The notes under the pieces are model-generated. The model ran no database searches, was not told the DNA's origin, and saw nothing but the letters and a program-made list of their open reading frames with translations. Position numbers and translations under genes: made by a program. This document shows positions 44,575 through 52,898 of a stretch of 64,000 nt of DNA, in pieces. The first letter of the stretch is position 1. The number at the start of each line of letters is the position of its first letter. Source of the DNA: Erythrobacter longus (lineage in GTDB: Bacteria > Pseudomonadota > Alphaproteobacteria > Sphingomonadales > Sphingomonadaceae); assembly GCF_000715015.1 (NCBI RefSeq), contig NZ_JMIW01000001.1, positions 248,001-312,000 of the forward strand, read 5' to 3'.

Positions 44575-45794
44575 TCCGTTTTGCCTTCCTCTTCCTGTCG
44601 GCTCTGTTGGCTTTGGCAAGCCCCGCACAAGCAGACAACCGTTGGTCTACCGCGCAAGCCGAGAACCTGCTTACCTGGGCCCAACGCGTGTCTGATGAAG
44701 GTTTGAAGCTTCCATCAGCGCAGGCACGCGAATTGCGCCTTGCGATTGATGCCGGTGATCTTGAAGCCCTCGCGCCTGTTGCCGATAGGTCGGCCATTAC
44801 CCTCATGCGGGCATGGAGCGGCAGGTGTTGTGGGCCTGCGCGCCCATCGTGGTGGCATATCTCAGGCGTGGCAAGCGATGCGGAATTGCGCAAGGGCCTC
44901 GCAGATGCACTCAAAGCTGATCAGCTTGACCTGTATCTTCGCTCCGTTCGCCCGGTGCACCCGCATTATGCCAGCCTGGTTAGCGCGCTTGCCGATGAAA
45001 CCGACCCCGTTCGTCACGCAATCATCGAAACCAATCTGGCGCGCTGGCGGTGGATGCCCCGGACGCTGGGCAAACGCCATCTCCTCGTAAACATCGCCTC
45101 GCAGCAACTTACCTTGTGGGACGAGGGCAGGCCCGTAGGTCGCTGGCGTGTTATTGTTGGAAAACCCGCGACAAAAACGCCGGTATTCTCCGCTCAGGTC
45201 AGCGGCGCGGTCCTAAACCCTTGGTGGGAAATACCGTCGAGCATTGCGGCAGAAGGCATCGGCAGCTTCGTCCGGCGAAATCCGTCGGCGGCCCGCGCGC
45301 GCGGATATGTCTATCAGAACGGCCGGTATCGTCAGATGCCGGGCGATAACAACGCGCTGGGACGGATGAAACTGTTGATGCCCAATCCCTACAGCGTGTT
45401 TTTGCACGAAACATCGAAACGCGAATTGTTCGACGAAGAGCGCCGGTTTTTAAGCCATGGCTGCGTCAGAGTGGATAACGCGCTGTCATTTGTCGCGACG
45501 TTGTTTTTTAGGGATGGTTGGGACCAAGAACGGGTCGATGCCGTGGTTGGAACAGGCAAGACGCAGACCATTTCACTGGCTGAAAGTGTTCCGCTTTACG
45601 TAACCTATTTCACTGTTGAACCCTCGCTTGGGCGGCAGGGGGTTCAGTTTTTGGAAGATGTCTATCGCAGGGATCCAGCACGGCTTTCGGTTTCACAGAC
45701 CACAGCAGCCGGAGTTCAGTTTGCACAATCTGGCTTTGGCGAGCCCGGCGATGCGTCTGCGAATGCCGTAGACCCTTCTTGCCGTGCAAACTAG
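44571..45794 (+). CDS. L,D-transpeptidase (YkuD family)
   Basis: The 407-residue protein has a signal peptide (ends PAQAD) and a YkuD catalytic domain. The active-site motif is FLSHGCVRVDNA near residue 300, with the catalytic cysteine, and HLLVNIASQQLTLWD opens the domain. The N-terminal 150 residues are helical, as in YcbB/LdtD-type proteins. It would form 3-3 peptidoglycan cross-links, which fits stress survival. It overlaps the preceding broken gene (ATGA), so translation may have been coupled to it before the duplication. Confidence 0.93.
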   Translation: MIRFAFLFLSALLALASPAQADNRWSTAQAENLLTWAQRVSDEGLKLPSAQARELRLAIDAGDLEALAPVADRSAITLMRAWSGRCCGPARPSWWHISGVASDAELRKGLADALKADQLDLYLRSVRPVHPHYASLVSALADETDPVRHAIIETNLARWRWMPRTLGKRHLLVNIASQQLTLWDEGRPVGRWRVIVGKPATKTPVFSAQVSGAVLNPWWEIPSSIAAEGIGSFVRRNPSAARARGYVYQNGRYRQMPGDNNALGRMKLLMPNPYSVFLHETSKRELFDEERRFLSHGCVRVDNALSFVATLFFRDGWDQERVDAVVGTGKTQTISLAESVPLYVTYFTVEPSLGRQGVQFLEDVYRRDPARLSVSQTTAAGVQFAQSGFGEPGDASANAVDPSCRAN

Positions 45795-45845
45795 ATGACC
45801 CGACTTCTAATGCATTAGGTATTACTAGATTATATATTGAAGCTA

Positions 45846-46139
45846 ATGACAAAGACCATCAATCCCCGATTGGTTGAAATGCGGGAAAGGTCAGGTGAGG
45901 CGGCTGAATTCTTGTGAGTCCTCTCGAACCAGCCTCGGCTCCTTGGCCTGTGCCATCTCGTTGAGTCGCAGGAACTCAGCGTTGGCCAATTGGTCGAGAG
46001 GGTGGGGATCAGTCAGTCTGCGCTTTCCCAACATCTTGCAAAGCTGCGAGAACAAGGCATTGTGGCCTTTCGCCGGGAGGCGCAGACCTTGTTTTATCAC
46101 ATTGCAGATGCTCGGTCTTATGCTCTATCTTTTGGTTAG
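45846..46139 (+). pseudogene. ArsR-family regulator with an in-frame TGA
   Basis: Frame 1 from ATG 45846 gives MTKTINPRLVEMRERSGEAA and then a TGA at codon 24 (45915-45917). Reading past this single stop restores an ArsR-type winged helix: NQPRLLGLCHLVES, then LSVGQLVERVGISQSALSQH and LREQGIVAFRREAQTLFYHI, up to a stop at 46137. No other frame change is needed. So the gene is inactivated by one nonsense codon unless it is read through. It is followed directly by the sulP remnant. Confidence 0.85.
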
Positions 46140-46144
46140 CATCG

Positions 46145-46375
46145 CGCCCGGAGAGCTTGGAGGCGATTAATCACCGGCTTGCCGATGCTGAAATCAGCCT
46201 GCATCTATCCGAAGTCAAAGGGCCCGTTATGGACAGCCTGGATCGCATCAGCTTTCCGGACGAGCTTTATGGCAAGGTCTTCCTGTCACACGACAAGGCG
46301 ATGGCACATCTTAAGAAATTGACCGAGATATCTCCCGAAGGGGAAGACCATAGGCTCGCACGGGGTTTGATATAG
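46145..46375 (+). pseudogene. Remnant of a SulP anion transporter (end of STAS domain)
   Basis: An open stretch from 46145 translates to a tail with SLEAINHRLADAEISLHLSE, VKGPVMDSLDRI and KVFLSHDKAMAHL. These match the end of the STAS domain of SulP-family transporters. No membrane part of SulP precedes it; the ArsR fragment lies six bases away. A deletion of roughly a kilobase or more must have removed the rest. An apparent start at 46157 (TTG) is unlikely to be used. ArsR-type regulator plus SulP gene is a known neighbour pair in marine Sphingomonadales as far as I recall. Confidence 0.8.
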
Positions 46376-46390
46376 TTTCTCGGGGCAAAC

Positions 46391-46410
46391 CCTCGGAGGT
46401 TTACTTATAT
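46391..46410 (+). promoter_or_regulatory. Recurring upstream motif, site 8
   Basis: Plus-strand CCTCGGAGGTTTACTTATAT, centred 73 bp upstream of the lipoprotein gene at 46473. Confidence 0.6.
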
Positions 46411-46472
46411 CCTCCCGGCTTCGAGCATCGCATTCTTCAAGCCTCCCTTTCCAAGGTAGAGGAAGCTTTGCG

Positions 46473-47063
46473 ATGGCGTCGAGAACCAAATACATTCCCC
46501 TAACTGCGGCGATCGCTGGCATCCTTGCCACTATGGGATGCGCGGGGAGCAGCACTCCGTATCAGCCATTGAGTGCAGGCAGCCGCGTATCGGGTGGGTA
46601 TTCCGATCTTCGCATTGACGAGACCCATTACCGCGTCACCTTTACGGGCAACCGCCTGACTTCGCGGGAGCAGGTGGAAAGCTATTTGTTATTCCGCGCA
46701 GCTGAACTGACCCTGCTCAAAGGCTACGACTATTTTATCATTCAGGACCGCGAGGTAGAGCATCAGATTGAACGACAGGTTCGGCGCGATCCGTTCTATG
46801 ATCCGTGGTATGCGCCCTATCACACCTACTGGCGGCCTTATTGGCGTTATTATCGCTCCGGCCACGGTTGGTATGCATGGTATCCATATTATGGCGACCC
46901 GTTCTGGGCCGACCGCTATAATGTGCGCACCATCGATCGTTACGAGGCAAGCGCTGACATTATCCTAGGCAAAGGCGATAGGCCCAATGGCATCGTTCGC
47001 AGCTTTGATGCAAGAGAAGTGAGCGCGCGGCTCAGGCCTCAGATCAAGTATCCATCAGACTAG
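46473..47063 (+). CDS. CC0125/CC1285-type lipoprotein
   Basis: The protein of 196 residues has a lipobox at MGCAGS (Cys23). The recognisable core is GGYSDLRIDETHYRVTFTGN, TSREQVESYLLFRAAELTL and KGYDYFIIQDRE. The middle is strongly aromatic (many Tyr, Trp and Pro residues, about 108-150). The family occurs in Caulobacter and relatives, and its function is not known. It is divergent from the exchanger gene tail. Confidence 0.82.
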   Translation: MASRTKYIPLTAAIAGILATMGCAGSSTPYQPLSAGSRVSGGYSDLRIDETHYRVTFTGNRLTSREQVESYLLFRAAELTLLKGYDYFIIQDREVEHQIERQVRRDPFYDPWYAPYHTYWRPYWRYYRSGHGWYAWYPYYGDPFWADRYNVRTIDRYEASADIILGKGDRPNGIVRSFDAREVSARLRPQIKYPSD

Positions 47064-47073
47064 AACTGGCGCA

Positions 47074-48096
47074 TTAATTCGTGAGAGAAATCAGCAGTCC
47101 GACACCGCCGAAATACACGATGATTGCAGTCAGGGAATCCTCCCCCATGCGCAGAATGGTCCGGTCCCGACGTTCTATCAACCCGATGACGAATATACCG
47201 GTCAGCCCAAGCGCCAGCATCGTTCCGGTGATCTCAAACCCTCCCGCGCGCGACAGCACTCCTGGGCTCGGTGTGACGAGATCAATCGCGAGGATGATTG
47301 CAAGATTGAACATGTTCGAGCCGAAAATCTCGCCGATTGCCAATTCGTATCGATGATGCCGCATTGCGCTGATGATCGCGCTTGCTTCGGGCAGGGATGT
47401 TGCAATTGCGATTATGAGCAAGCCGACGATGCCAGTGCTCAGCCCGGTTTCGCGCGCGATGGTTTCCCCCGAATTGGCCAACGTCACGCCGCCGATCAGG
47501 ATGACAGTGGCCAGCCCCAAAAGCACAAAAGCAAGCTTGCCGGTTGATATGGGGGATTTGCGTGTTTCTTGTGCTGCTACAAGATCGGGCGGATTGATGA
47601 CCTGCCACATCGGACGCTGTTCGGCGCGGTGAGAGATGAATAGGGCGATCACTACGCCTGCAAAAATTGCCAGCGACCATGCGCTCGCAGGCCCACCCCA
47701 ATCGCCGCCACCAATACCAATCGCGGCCGCCACCAGAGCAAACAGCGTCATGCTCAATACCCCCTGGATCAGCGTTACAGGGCGAGCCACCACCGAGGTA
47801 AGTGGCCGGGCTCCGATCACCATGTCGGCAAGAGCCAGCAACAGGAGATTAAGACTAGCGCTGCCGAGGATGTCGTTAAGTGATAACAGTGGCACTCCGA
47901 TTGCTGCAGCAGTCGTACCTGTGGCGAGCTCGGGTAACGAGGTTATCCCGCCAAGGACCAGCATCCCTGCGATACCTTGGCCAAGCCCTGTCCTCTCGCT
48001 CAACGCGACCACATAGGCAGGCAGTCTTGTCCCGGCCCACCACACCGCAATCGCTGCCAGGGCAAAAACAAATGCCGTCTGCCACAAGACTGTCAT
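47074..48096 (-). CDS. Sodium/calcium exchanger-type (CaCA) antiporter
   Basis: The 340-residue membrane protein has two alpha-repeats: GGITSLPELATGTTAAAIG followed by NDILGSASLNLLLLALAD, and AIATSLPEASAIISAMRHHR followed by GEIFGSNMFNLAIILAID. These carry the acidic ion-binding residues of the YrbG/CaCA family. About ten membrane segments are visible. It would extrude Ca2+ or exchange it for Na+ or H+ at the inner membrane. It follows the bactofilin-like gene by 88 bp on the same strand, so it may share its transcript. Confidence 0.9.
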   Translation of the reverse strand: MTVLWQTAFVFALAAIAVWWAGTRLPAYVVALSERTGLGQGIAGMLVLGGITSLPELATGTTAAAIGVPLLSLNDILGSASLNLLLLALADMVIGARPLTSVVARPVTLIQGVLSMTLFALVAAAIGIGGGDWGGPASAWSLAIFAGVVIALFISHRAEQRPMWQVINPPDLVAAQETRKSPISTGKLAFVLLGLATVILIGGVTLANSGETIARETGLSTGIVGLLIIAIATSLPEASAIISAMRHHRYELAIGEIFGSNMFNLAIILAIDLVTPSPGVLSRAGGFEITGTMLALGLTGIFVIGLIERRDRTILRMGEDSLTAIIVYFGGVGLLISLTN

Positions 48097-48184
48097 GGAC
48101 GCCCGCTTTCACCGCAGCCGGATATTGTCCAATAAGGGCAGGTGGCGGTTTGGGAAGAGGCACCGCCAAGCCCGAGATTGGCAA

Positions 48185-49408
48185 TCATGCCATTGCAGGC
48201 GAGCCGGTCGATGTGTGATCCGAGCTGGACAACATACCGGTGACCTGCCGCCCGAATGCTCCCAATCCGAATAGCATGGCAAGAAGCATTACCAACAGGC
48301 CCACCAATGGGATCATGGCTAGAAGCAAGAGAACCACCACGCCCCCAAGCGGCCACAGGAAGCGTTCCGCAGTAGTTTCAGGATCATCGGTTTTCTTCGC
48401 AATAATTCGGCGTGCGCTCATGCCGAGGAAATGCGCGGTCACGGCCACTGCAATCGGAGTGAGAGCGAGGGAGGCGATGAATAAGAATACCGCCAGTGGA
48501 ATGCCAAATCCGGTCCAGAAAAACAAAAGTCCAAGCACCGGCACGATCACGGCAAACAGGACGCCGATAGCCAGAGCTGGCAGCGGCTTTGCGGCGAGCA
48601 TATTTGAGGTCGCTCTCATTACACGCGGTACTGCAAAGACTAACGCTGCAACGATGACGAAATAGCTGATGAGCATGGACAGGCCGAACGAGAGGAGAAA
48701 TTGCCCAATGCCTTTGCCGTATTCCTCTGCGGTAAAAGGCTCAGACGCTGTCAGCTGCGTCCGGCTCCCCTCGATGACAGCCGCAGGATCAATTTCAATG
48801 CTGGAGCCGCGATACAGCAGATCACCCGCGATGCGAGCGTTAGGGCCAAGTGTAATTGAGTCGCCCGACAGGCGCGCGTTACCGGGAACGATGGAGTTCA
48901 CGTAGATCTCGCTTGCACCAATTCGCAAGTCTCGCCCAACAGGCGCATCAAAGCGCACTGTCCCGCCTGCGATGACGGCGGAACCGCCGATTTGAACTGT
49001 ATCCGCGGCAACAATCTCACCGCCTGCAAGGACAATGTCATCCTCGACTATTGCTTGCTTGAGATCGATTTCGCCAGCCGCAGCAATGATGTCGCGAACA
49101 CTCGCATTCGCGATGGTTAAGTCACCGCCAGCAATGATCAGGTGGTCGGCACCCGCGCCATCGACCGTCATCTCACCTGCTGCTGCGAAAAGATCGTCGC
49201 TTGTTTGCTGACGAATGACGAGCTCGTCAGCGGCGAGGAAAACCATGTCCTGAGCCGCAGTCTCGGCAGCTTGTGTTTCAGCAATTCCTGTTTCAGCAGG
49301 CGCAGTCTGATCTTGTCCAACTGAACTTGTGGGCAATGCAGCTGCGCCCAGTGCCACCAAGCAGCCAGCGGCAATGCTCTTTAGCGAAACCGTTTTCAGT
49401 AAAGCCAT
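48185..49408 (-). CDS. Exported bactofilin-like (polymer-forming) protein with membrane domain
   Basis: The 407-residue protein has an N-terminal signal or anchor and a Gln/Ala-rich linker. It then has about ten beta-helix-like turns with repeats such as DLFAAAGEMTV, HLIIAGGDLTIANASV and RDIIAAAGEIDLK (about residues 60-220). Four hydrophobic segments follow, for example LLSFGLSMLISYFVIVAALV. The parallel beta-helix recalls bactofilins (polymer-forming cytoskeletal), but the membrane part is unlike the usual ones. Motif site 9 lies 75 bp upstream. Confidence 0.82.
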   Translation of the reverse strand: MALLKTVSLKSIAAGCLVALGAAALPTSSVGQDQTAPAETGIAETQAAETAAQDMVFLAADELVIRQQTSDDLFAAAGEMTVDGAGADHLIIAGGDLTIANASVRDIIAAAGEIDLKQAIVEDDIVLAGGEIVAADTVQIGGSAVIAGGTVRFDAPVGRDLRIGASEIYVNSIVPGNARLSGDSITLGPNARIAGDLLYRGSSIEIDPAAVIEGSRTQLTASEPFTAEEYGKGIGQFLLSFGLSMLISYFVIVAALVFAVPRVMRATSNMLAAKPLPALAIGVLFAVIVPVLGLLFFWTGFGIPLAVFLFIASLALTPIAVAVTAHFLGMSARRIIAKKTDDPETTAERFLWPLGGVVVLLLLAMIPLVGLLVMLLAMLFGLGAFGRQVTGMLSSSDHTSTGSPAMA

Positions 49409-49473
49409 TGTGAGTGCCTCCTTTGCGGGCGCATTGCCCGAACATGGCGAACTTCAAGGATATTGGCGCGCGC

Positions 49474-49493
49474 GAATATCCGTAAATGTCCTG
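49474..49493 (-). promoter_or_regulatory. Recurring upstream motif, site 9
   Basis: Minus-strand CAGGACATTTACGGATATTC, centred 75 bp upstream of the bactofilin-like gene start. Confidence 0.6.
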
Positions 49494-49514
49494 AGGCAAT
49501 CAGCCCTTAAGGGG

Positions 49515-49832
49515 TCAGGATGCGCAATTGATGCAGCGCGATGCGATCGGCCGGGCCTTCAAACGCTGTGCGCCGATGTCTTTGCCGCACTTTGCGCAAG
49601 TGCCGTAGGTCCCGTTGTCGATCCGTTTCAAAGCATAGCCAATCTGGCGAATTTCAGAGCGCAAAGCCTCGTCAATTCCTTCGAGCGCTTCATCATCGGC
49701 AAGATCGACTGCCTGTTCACTCCAGTCCGCATCAAGCGGATGGCGCAGATCATCCTCGATCACTTCCGCGCGTTCCAAGAGGTCTTGCAAGCGGCTCTTT
49801 AATTTTGCGGCAAATTCGGAATTGTCGGTCAT
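49515..49832 (-). CDS. TraR/DksA family zinc-finger regulator
   Basis: This DksA-like protein has 105 residues from ATG 49832 (GAGGAAGC upstream). The coiled N-terminus includes LQDLLERAEVIEDDL, then the acidic tip region, and the C4 zinc finger is YGTCAKCGKDIG...RCINCA at the end. It lacks the long DksA coiled-coil insertion, as in short TraR/DksA proteins. It probably binds the RNA polymerase secondary channel and changes transcription under stress. A reading frame to 49913 exists but has no better signal. Confidence 0.88.
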   Translation of the reverse strand: MTDNSEFAAKLKSRLQDLLERAEVIEDDLRHPLDADWSEQAVDLADDEALEGIDEALRSEIRQIGYALKRIDNGTYGTCAKCGKDIGAQRLKARPIASRCINCAS

Positions 49833-49926
49833 GTTTGCTTCCTCATCAACACGATTGATCGCAAGTTCCGACGATTTTGAGAGACTTGCTTGTGCCAAGA
49901 GTAGCGCAGCCACACGAATGATGGCT

Positions 49927-49946
49927 CTACGGCAATTTACGTAATT
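49927..49946 (+). promoter_or_regulatory. Recurring upstream motif, site 10
   Basis: Plus-strand CTACGGCAATTTACGTAATT, centred about 75 bp upstream of the USP gene at 50011. It is also about 104 bp upstream of the DksA-type gene in the opposite direction. Confidence 0.6.
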
Positions 49947-50010
49947 CGCTGATCCGAGCGCAGACTATTCTTAGTGGCAGTTTCCAACACTATCAGGGTG
50001 AGTGAGAGCC

Positions 50011-50841
50011 ATGAAATCCATTCTTCTCCATGTTTATGACGATGATTGTTTCGAAGCCCGCCTTCAGGTGGCCTTGGACCTTGCCCGGCAGTGCAAAGGG
50101 CGCATCACTTGTGCGCAGGCTGTTCCCTATGATCTGGGAATGCCGAGCGACTTTTACGGGATGATGTCGGCTGAGATGATTGTCGAATATGACAAGATTG
50201 CCGAGGACGCGAAGAAGGCTATCGAAGAGCGGCTGTCCCATGAGGATGTTCAATGGGAATGGAAACGATCAAGAGGTTCAGCCGCTGCGCTGATCGGCTC
50301 GTGCGCTCCGATCCATGACGTTGTGATAGTGGGCTCACATGATCCACTCAAATTGCCCAAATCGCCCTCGCGCTTTGTTGGAGAGTTGATTGAGCGGGTC
50401 CGCGCGCCGATCATAGTCGTGCCTTCGGATGTGCGATCATTCGACCTTGAAGTTCCAGCAATCGTTGCATGGAATAGCTCGGCAGAAAGCGCGCATGCAC
50501 TGAGGGCTGCTATGCCGCTTTTGAGCCGGGCGAAGGAAGTGCACGTATTGAGCGTGAACGAGAAGAAGAGGGCTAAAAAGCACGCGCCGCACTTCGACTT
50601 ACCCTCTCTCAAGGCAGCGGAATATCTTGCTGAGCACGGCGTAAAAAGCGAGATTACTGAGCTTCCGAAAACCAAAGGCCGCTCAATTGCAGATACGCTG
50701 GTGGCCGCTGCAAAGGCACGCGAAGGTGGCTACATCGTAATGGGTGCCTATGGCCATTCACGCTTCCGCGAACAGATACTTGGCGGGGTGACGCGCGATA
50801 TGCTCAGGGATCTGAAGTTACCGCTCGTCCTTGCCCATTAA
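50011..50841 (+). CDS. Universal stress protein with two USP domains
   Basis: The 276-residue protein has two consecutive USP domains (residues 1-140 and 150-276). The C-terminal copy carries a G-x2-G-x9-G-(S/T)-type ATP loop in GAYGHSRFREQILGGVTRDM. The first copy has VVIVGSHDPLKLPKSPSRF, which is altered, so it may be non-nucleotide-binding. It is a likely FixLJ-type target, as universal stress proteins commonly are in oxygen-limited growth. The start at 50011 gives MKSILLHVYDDD. Confidence 0.9.
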   Translation: MKSILLHVYDDDCFEARLQVALDLARQCKGRITCAQAVPYDLGMPSDFYGMMSAEMIVEYDKIAEDAKKAIEERLSHEDVQWEWKRSRGSAAALIGSCAPIHDVVIVGSHDPLKLPKSPSRFVGELIERVRAPIIVVPSDVRSFDLEVPAIVAWNSSAESAHALRAAMPLLSRAKEVHVLSVNEKKRAKKHAPHFDLPSLKAAEYLAEHGVKSEITELPKTKGRSIADTLVAAAKAREGGYIVMGAYGHSRFREQILGGVTRDMLRDLKLPLVLAH

Positions 50842-50915
50842 ACCTTGATAGCAAGGGCATAGCCGAGCTGTGAGCGAGGGCAGAACGGGGCCGCGTGCCA
50901 GAGCATTCCTAGGGC

Positions 50916-52172
50916 TCAAAGCAAACCTGTCGCTAGCAACATGACGCTTGAAATTGCGCCTAATACTGGAACGAAACGCGGCACTGAAAAGCAGCCCGTG
51001 GGCGGTACTTTCTCAGAGCGCTTCACGCGGATCAGGGCCACGTTGACCAACGTAAAAGTAAACAAGACGATTTGAGAGGTCCGCTGCGCCAAAATCTCGA
51101 TGGGGAACAGTTGAGACAAGGCGATGATGATCCCTGCCACCACTGCTGTCGCCAATATGGGTGTGTGCGTGCGCTTTGAGATCACAGCAAGCGGCTTTGG
51201 CAGATATCCTTTGTCGGCCAATCCGTAGAGCATTCTGGATGCCATTATGATCTGTATCAGGATACCGTTCACTGTGGCGACAATGGCGATTAGCCCGAAC
51301 CCTTCGCGCAAAAACGCAGGGGCGTTTGCAAAAACCAGTAAAAGCGGAGAAGAGCTGACGGCCAAAGTCTCGAGCGGGATCGTCATCACAACAGCAGCCG
51401 TGGTTAGCGTGTAAAGCAATGTCGATATGAGCAGGGTCAAAATGACCGCGCGCGGATAGGCCTTGAGCGGGTCTTTCACTTCCTCTGCAACGCTTGCCAT
51501 GTCCTCAAAACCGATGAATGCAAAAAAGGCGAGGGTGGAGGCTGCGACAATGCCGAACCAATGGGCGGCTTTGAACGAAGGAAGGAGCTGCGCTGTCTCG
51601 ATTATCGATTGGGAGGGCCCAGCCATTGTCCAGCCAATTACCAGAAGCAATCCGGCGATTTCGATCACGGTAATGACTGCTGCTGCCGTGACAGATTCGC
51701 TTATACCCCAAGCCGCAAGCAGCCCCATGCTAATGACTGTCAAAAGAGCAAGTAGCGGCACGGGAAGTCCGGTGAGACCGCTGAGATAACCACCGGCACC
51801 AATTGCGACTGTTGATGCTGATACCATACCGGAAATCGCGATAAGCAAGCCGGCGCCGATTGTGAGCCATCGCCGATCAAATCCGGCCTCGATATAGGCC
51901 GCAGCGCCCGAACTGACGGGATATCTGGTGGCAAGCTCGATGTAGGAAAGAGCAGTGATTGCAACCACAAACGCAGCAATCAGGAACGAAAAAGGGGCGT
52001 AAAGGCCAGCTTGTGCTGCTGTTGCACCGACCAGGACATAAATCCCTGCTCCAAGTGTGACGCCCAAACCGTACAAAGTAAGCAGCGGCCAAGAAAGGGC
52101 ACGTTTAAGCCGGACGGGGCCATCTGCACCGTCATGCGAAGTAGGTTTTGATTGTGTCCCTGCCTTCGTCAT
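50916..52172 (-). CDS. APC-family amino acid permease
   Basis: The 418-residue protein has about twelve membrane segments and the APC signature LYGLGVTLGAGIYVLVGATA near the N-terminus, with FFAFIGFEDMASVAEEVKDPLKAYP in the middle. The substrate is unknown. It is the last gene of a minus-strand group with the EEP phosphatase, cardiolipin synthase and DUF389 genes, separated from the EEP gene by 21 bp. Confidence 0.9.
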   Translation of the reverse strand: MTKAGTQSKPTSHDGADGPVRLKRALSWPLLTLYGLGVTLGAGIYVLVGATAAQAGLYAPFSFLIAAFVVAITALSYIELATRYPVSSGAAAYIEAGFDRRWLTIGAGLLIAISGMVSASTVAIGAGGYLSGLTGLPVPLLALLTVISMGLLAAWGISESVTAAAVITVIEIAGLLLVIGWTMAGPSQSIIETAQLLPSFKAAHWFGIVAASTLAFFAFIGFEDMASVAEEVKDPLKAYPRAVILTLLISTLLYTLTTAAVVMTIPLETLAVSSSPLLLVFANAPAFLREGFGLIAIVATVNGILIQIIMASRMLYGLADKGYLPKPLAVISKRTHTPILATAVVAGIIIALSQLFPIEILAQRTSQIVLFTFTLVNVALIRVKRSEKVPPTGCFSVPRFVPVLGAISSVMLLATGLL

Positions 52173-52193
52173 CGCCGCCTCCTTTATGACCCG

Positions 52194-52898
52194 CTAGAAC
52201 CGCATCCTTGCCCACACAGGCAGGTGGTCCGATGCACGCGTTGCCAGCGAACTGCGATGCACGCCCCATTCGAGCGCCTCGATGCGGTCACAGTGCATTA
52301 TTCGATCAAGGCTTGCGACAGGGCGGTTGCTGTGAAAGCTGCGTCCGCAATCCAGCACTGTGAAATTCTTGGCAAAGACTTTCAGACACCCGGCATTGCT
52401 GCGCCATTCGTTGAGGTCGCCGGTTAGGATCGTGGGGTGTTGCCTTTGCTGTTCTTTGGCAAGGTCCGCGATCACATTCGCCTGACGGTTGCGCCAAAGG
52501 CCAGACAGATCGAGATGCATCCCAAAGATCGAAACGCGCTGCCCGCTGATGTTTAGTGTCGCAGTCACAACTCCCCTTGGTTCCAAATAGGGAATATGGA
52601 TAATGTCGTGATGCTCAACCGTTATGGTCTTGCGCACAAGAATGGCATTGCCGTGCCATCCCATTGAATCGCGCTGAACATCAAGGGGTACGGGCACGTA
52701 ATTGGTATGCGCTTCAATCTGGAAAGCGGGCAGGGCGCTTTGCCGCCTACCGAACCGGCGATCCGCTTCTTGCAGCACGACAATATCGGCATCAATCTCT
52801 TCAAGGACATTGAGGATACGCAGCGGCCGACGTGTGAAATCGGTCCCGATTGCTTTTTGGATATTGTAGCTCGCAATTTTGATTTCGGTTCGTGCCAT
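52194..52898 (-). CDS. Endonuclease/exonuclease/phosphatase family protein
   Basis: The 234-residue protein has the EEP fold: IKIASYNIQKAIG at the start, DIVVLQEAD with the metal-binding Glu, VSIFGMHLDLSGLWR, ILTGDLNEW and a final RASDHLPVWA. It has no signal peptide. EEP proteins next to cardiolipin synthases are common and may act on phospholipid head groups, but the substrate is not known. Its ATG overlaps the stop of the cardiolipin synthase gene by one base. Confidence 0.88.
   Translation of the reverse strand: MARTEIKIASYNIQKAIGTDFTRRPLRILNVLEEIDADIVVLQEADRRFGRRQSALPAFQIEAHTNYVPVPLDVQRDSMGWHGNAILVRKTITVEHHDIIHIPYLEPRGVVTATLNISGQRVSIFGMHLDLSGLWRNRQANVIADLAKEQQRQHPTILTGDLNEWRSNAGCLKVFAKNFTVLDCGRSFHSNRPVASLDRIMHCDRIEALEWGVHRSSLATRASDHLPVWARMRF

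Noticed and set aside
45812..45832. Another partial match (TTAGGTATTACTAGATTAT) before the ArsR pseudogene
   Set aside because: It fits only half of the pattern and is about 25-30 bp from the start codon, unlike the other sites.
45915..45917. TGA as a selenocysteine codon in the ArsR-type gene
   Set aside because: ArsR proteins have no known selenocysteine here, and no SECIS-like hairpin was seen beside it; nonsense mutation is simpler.
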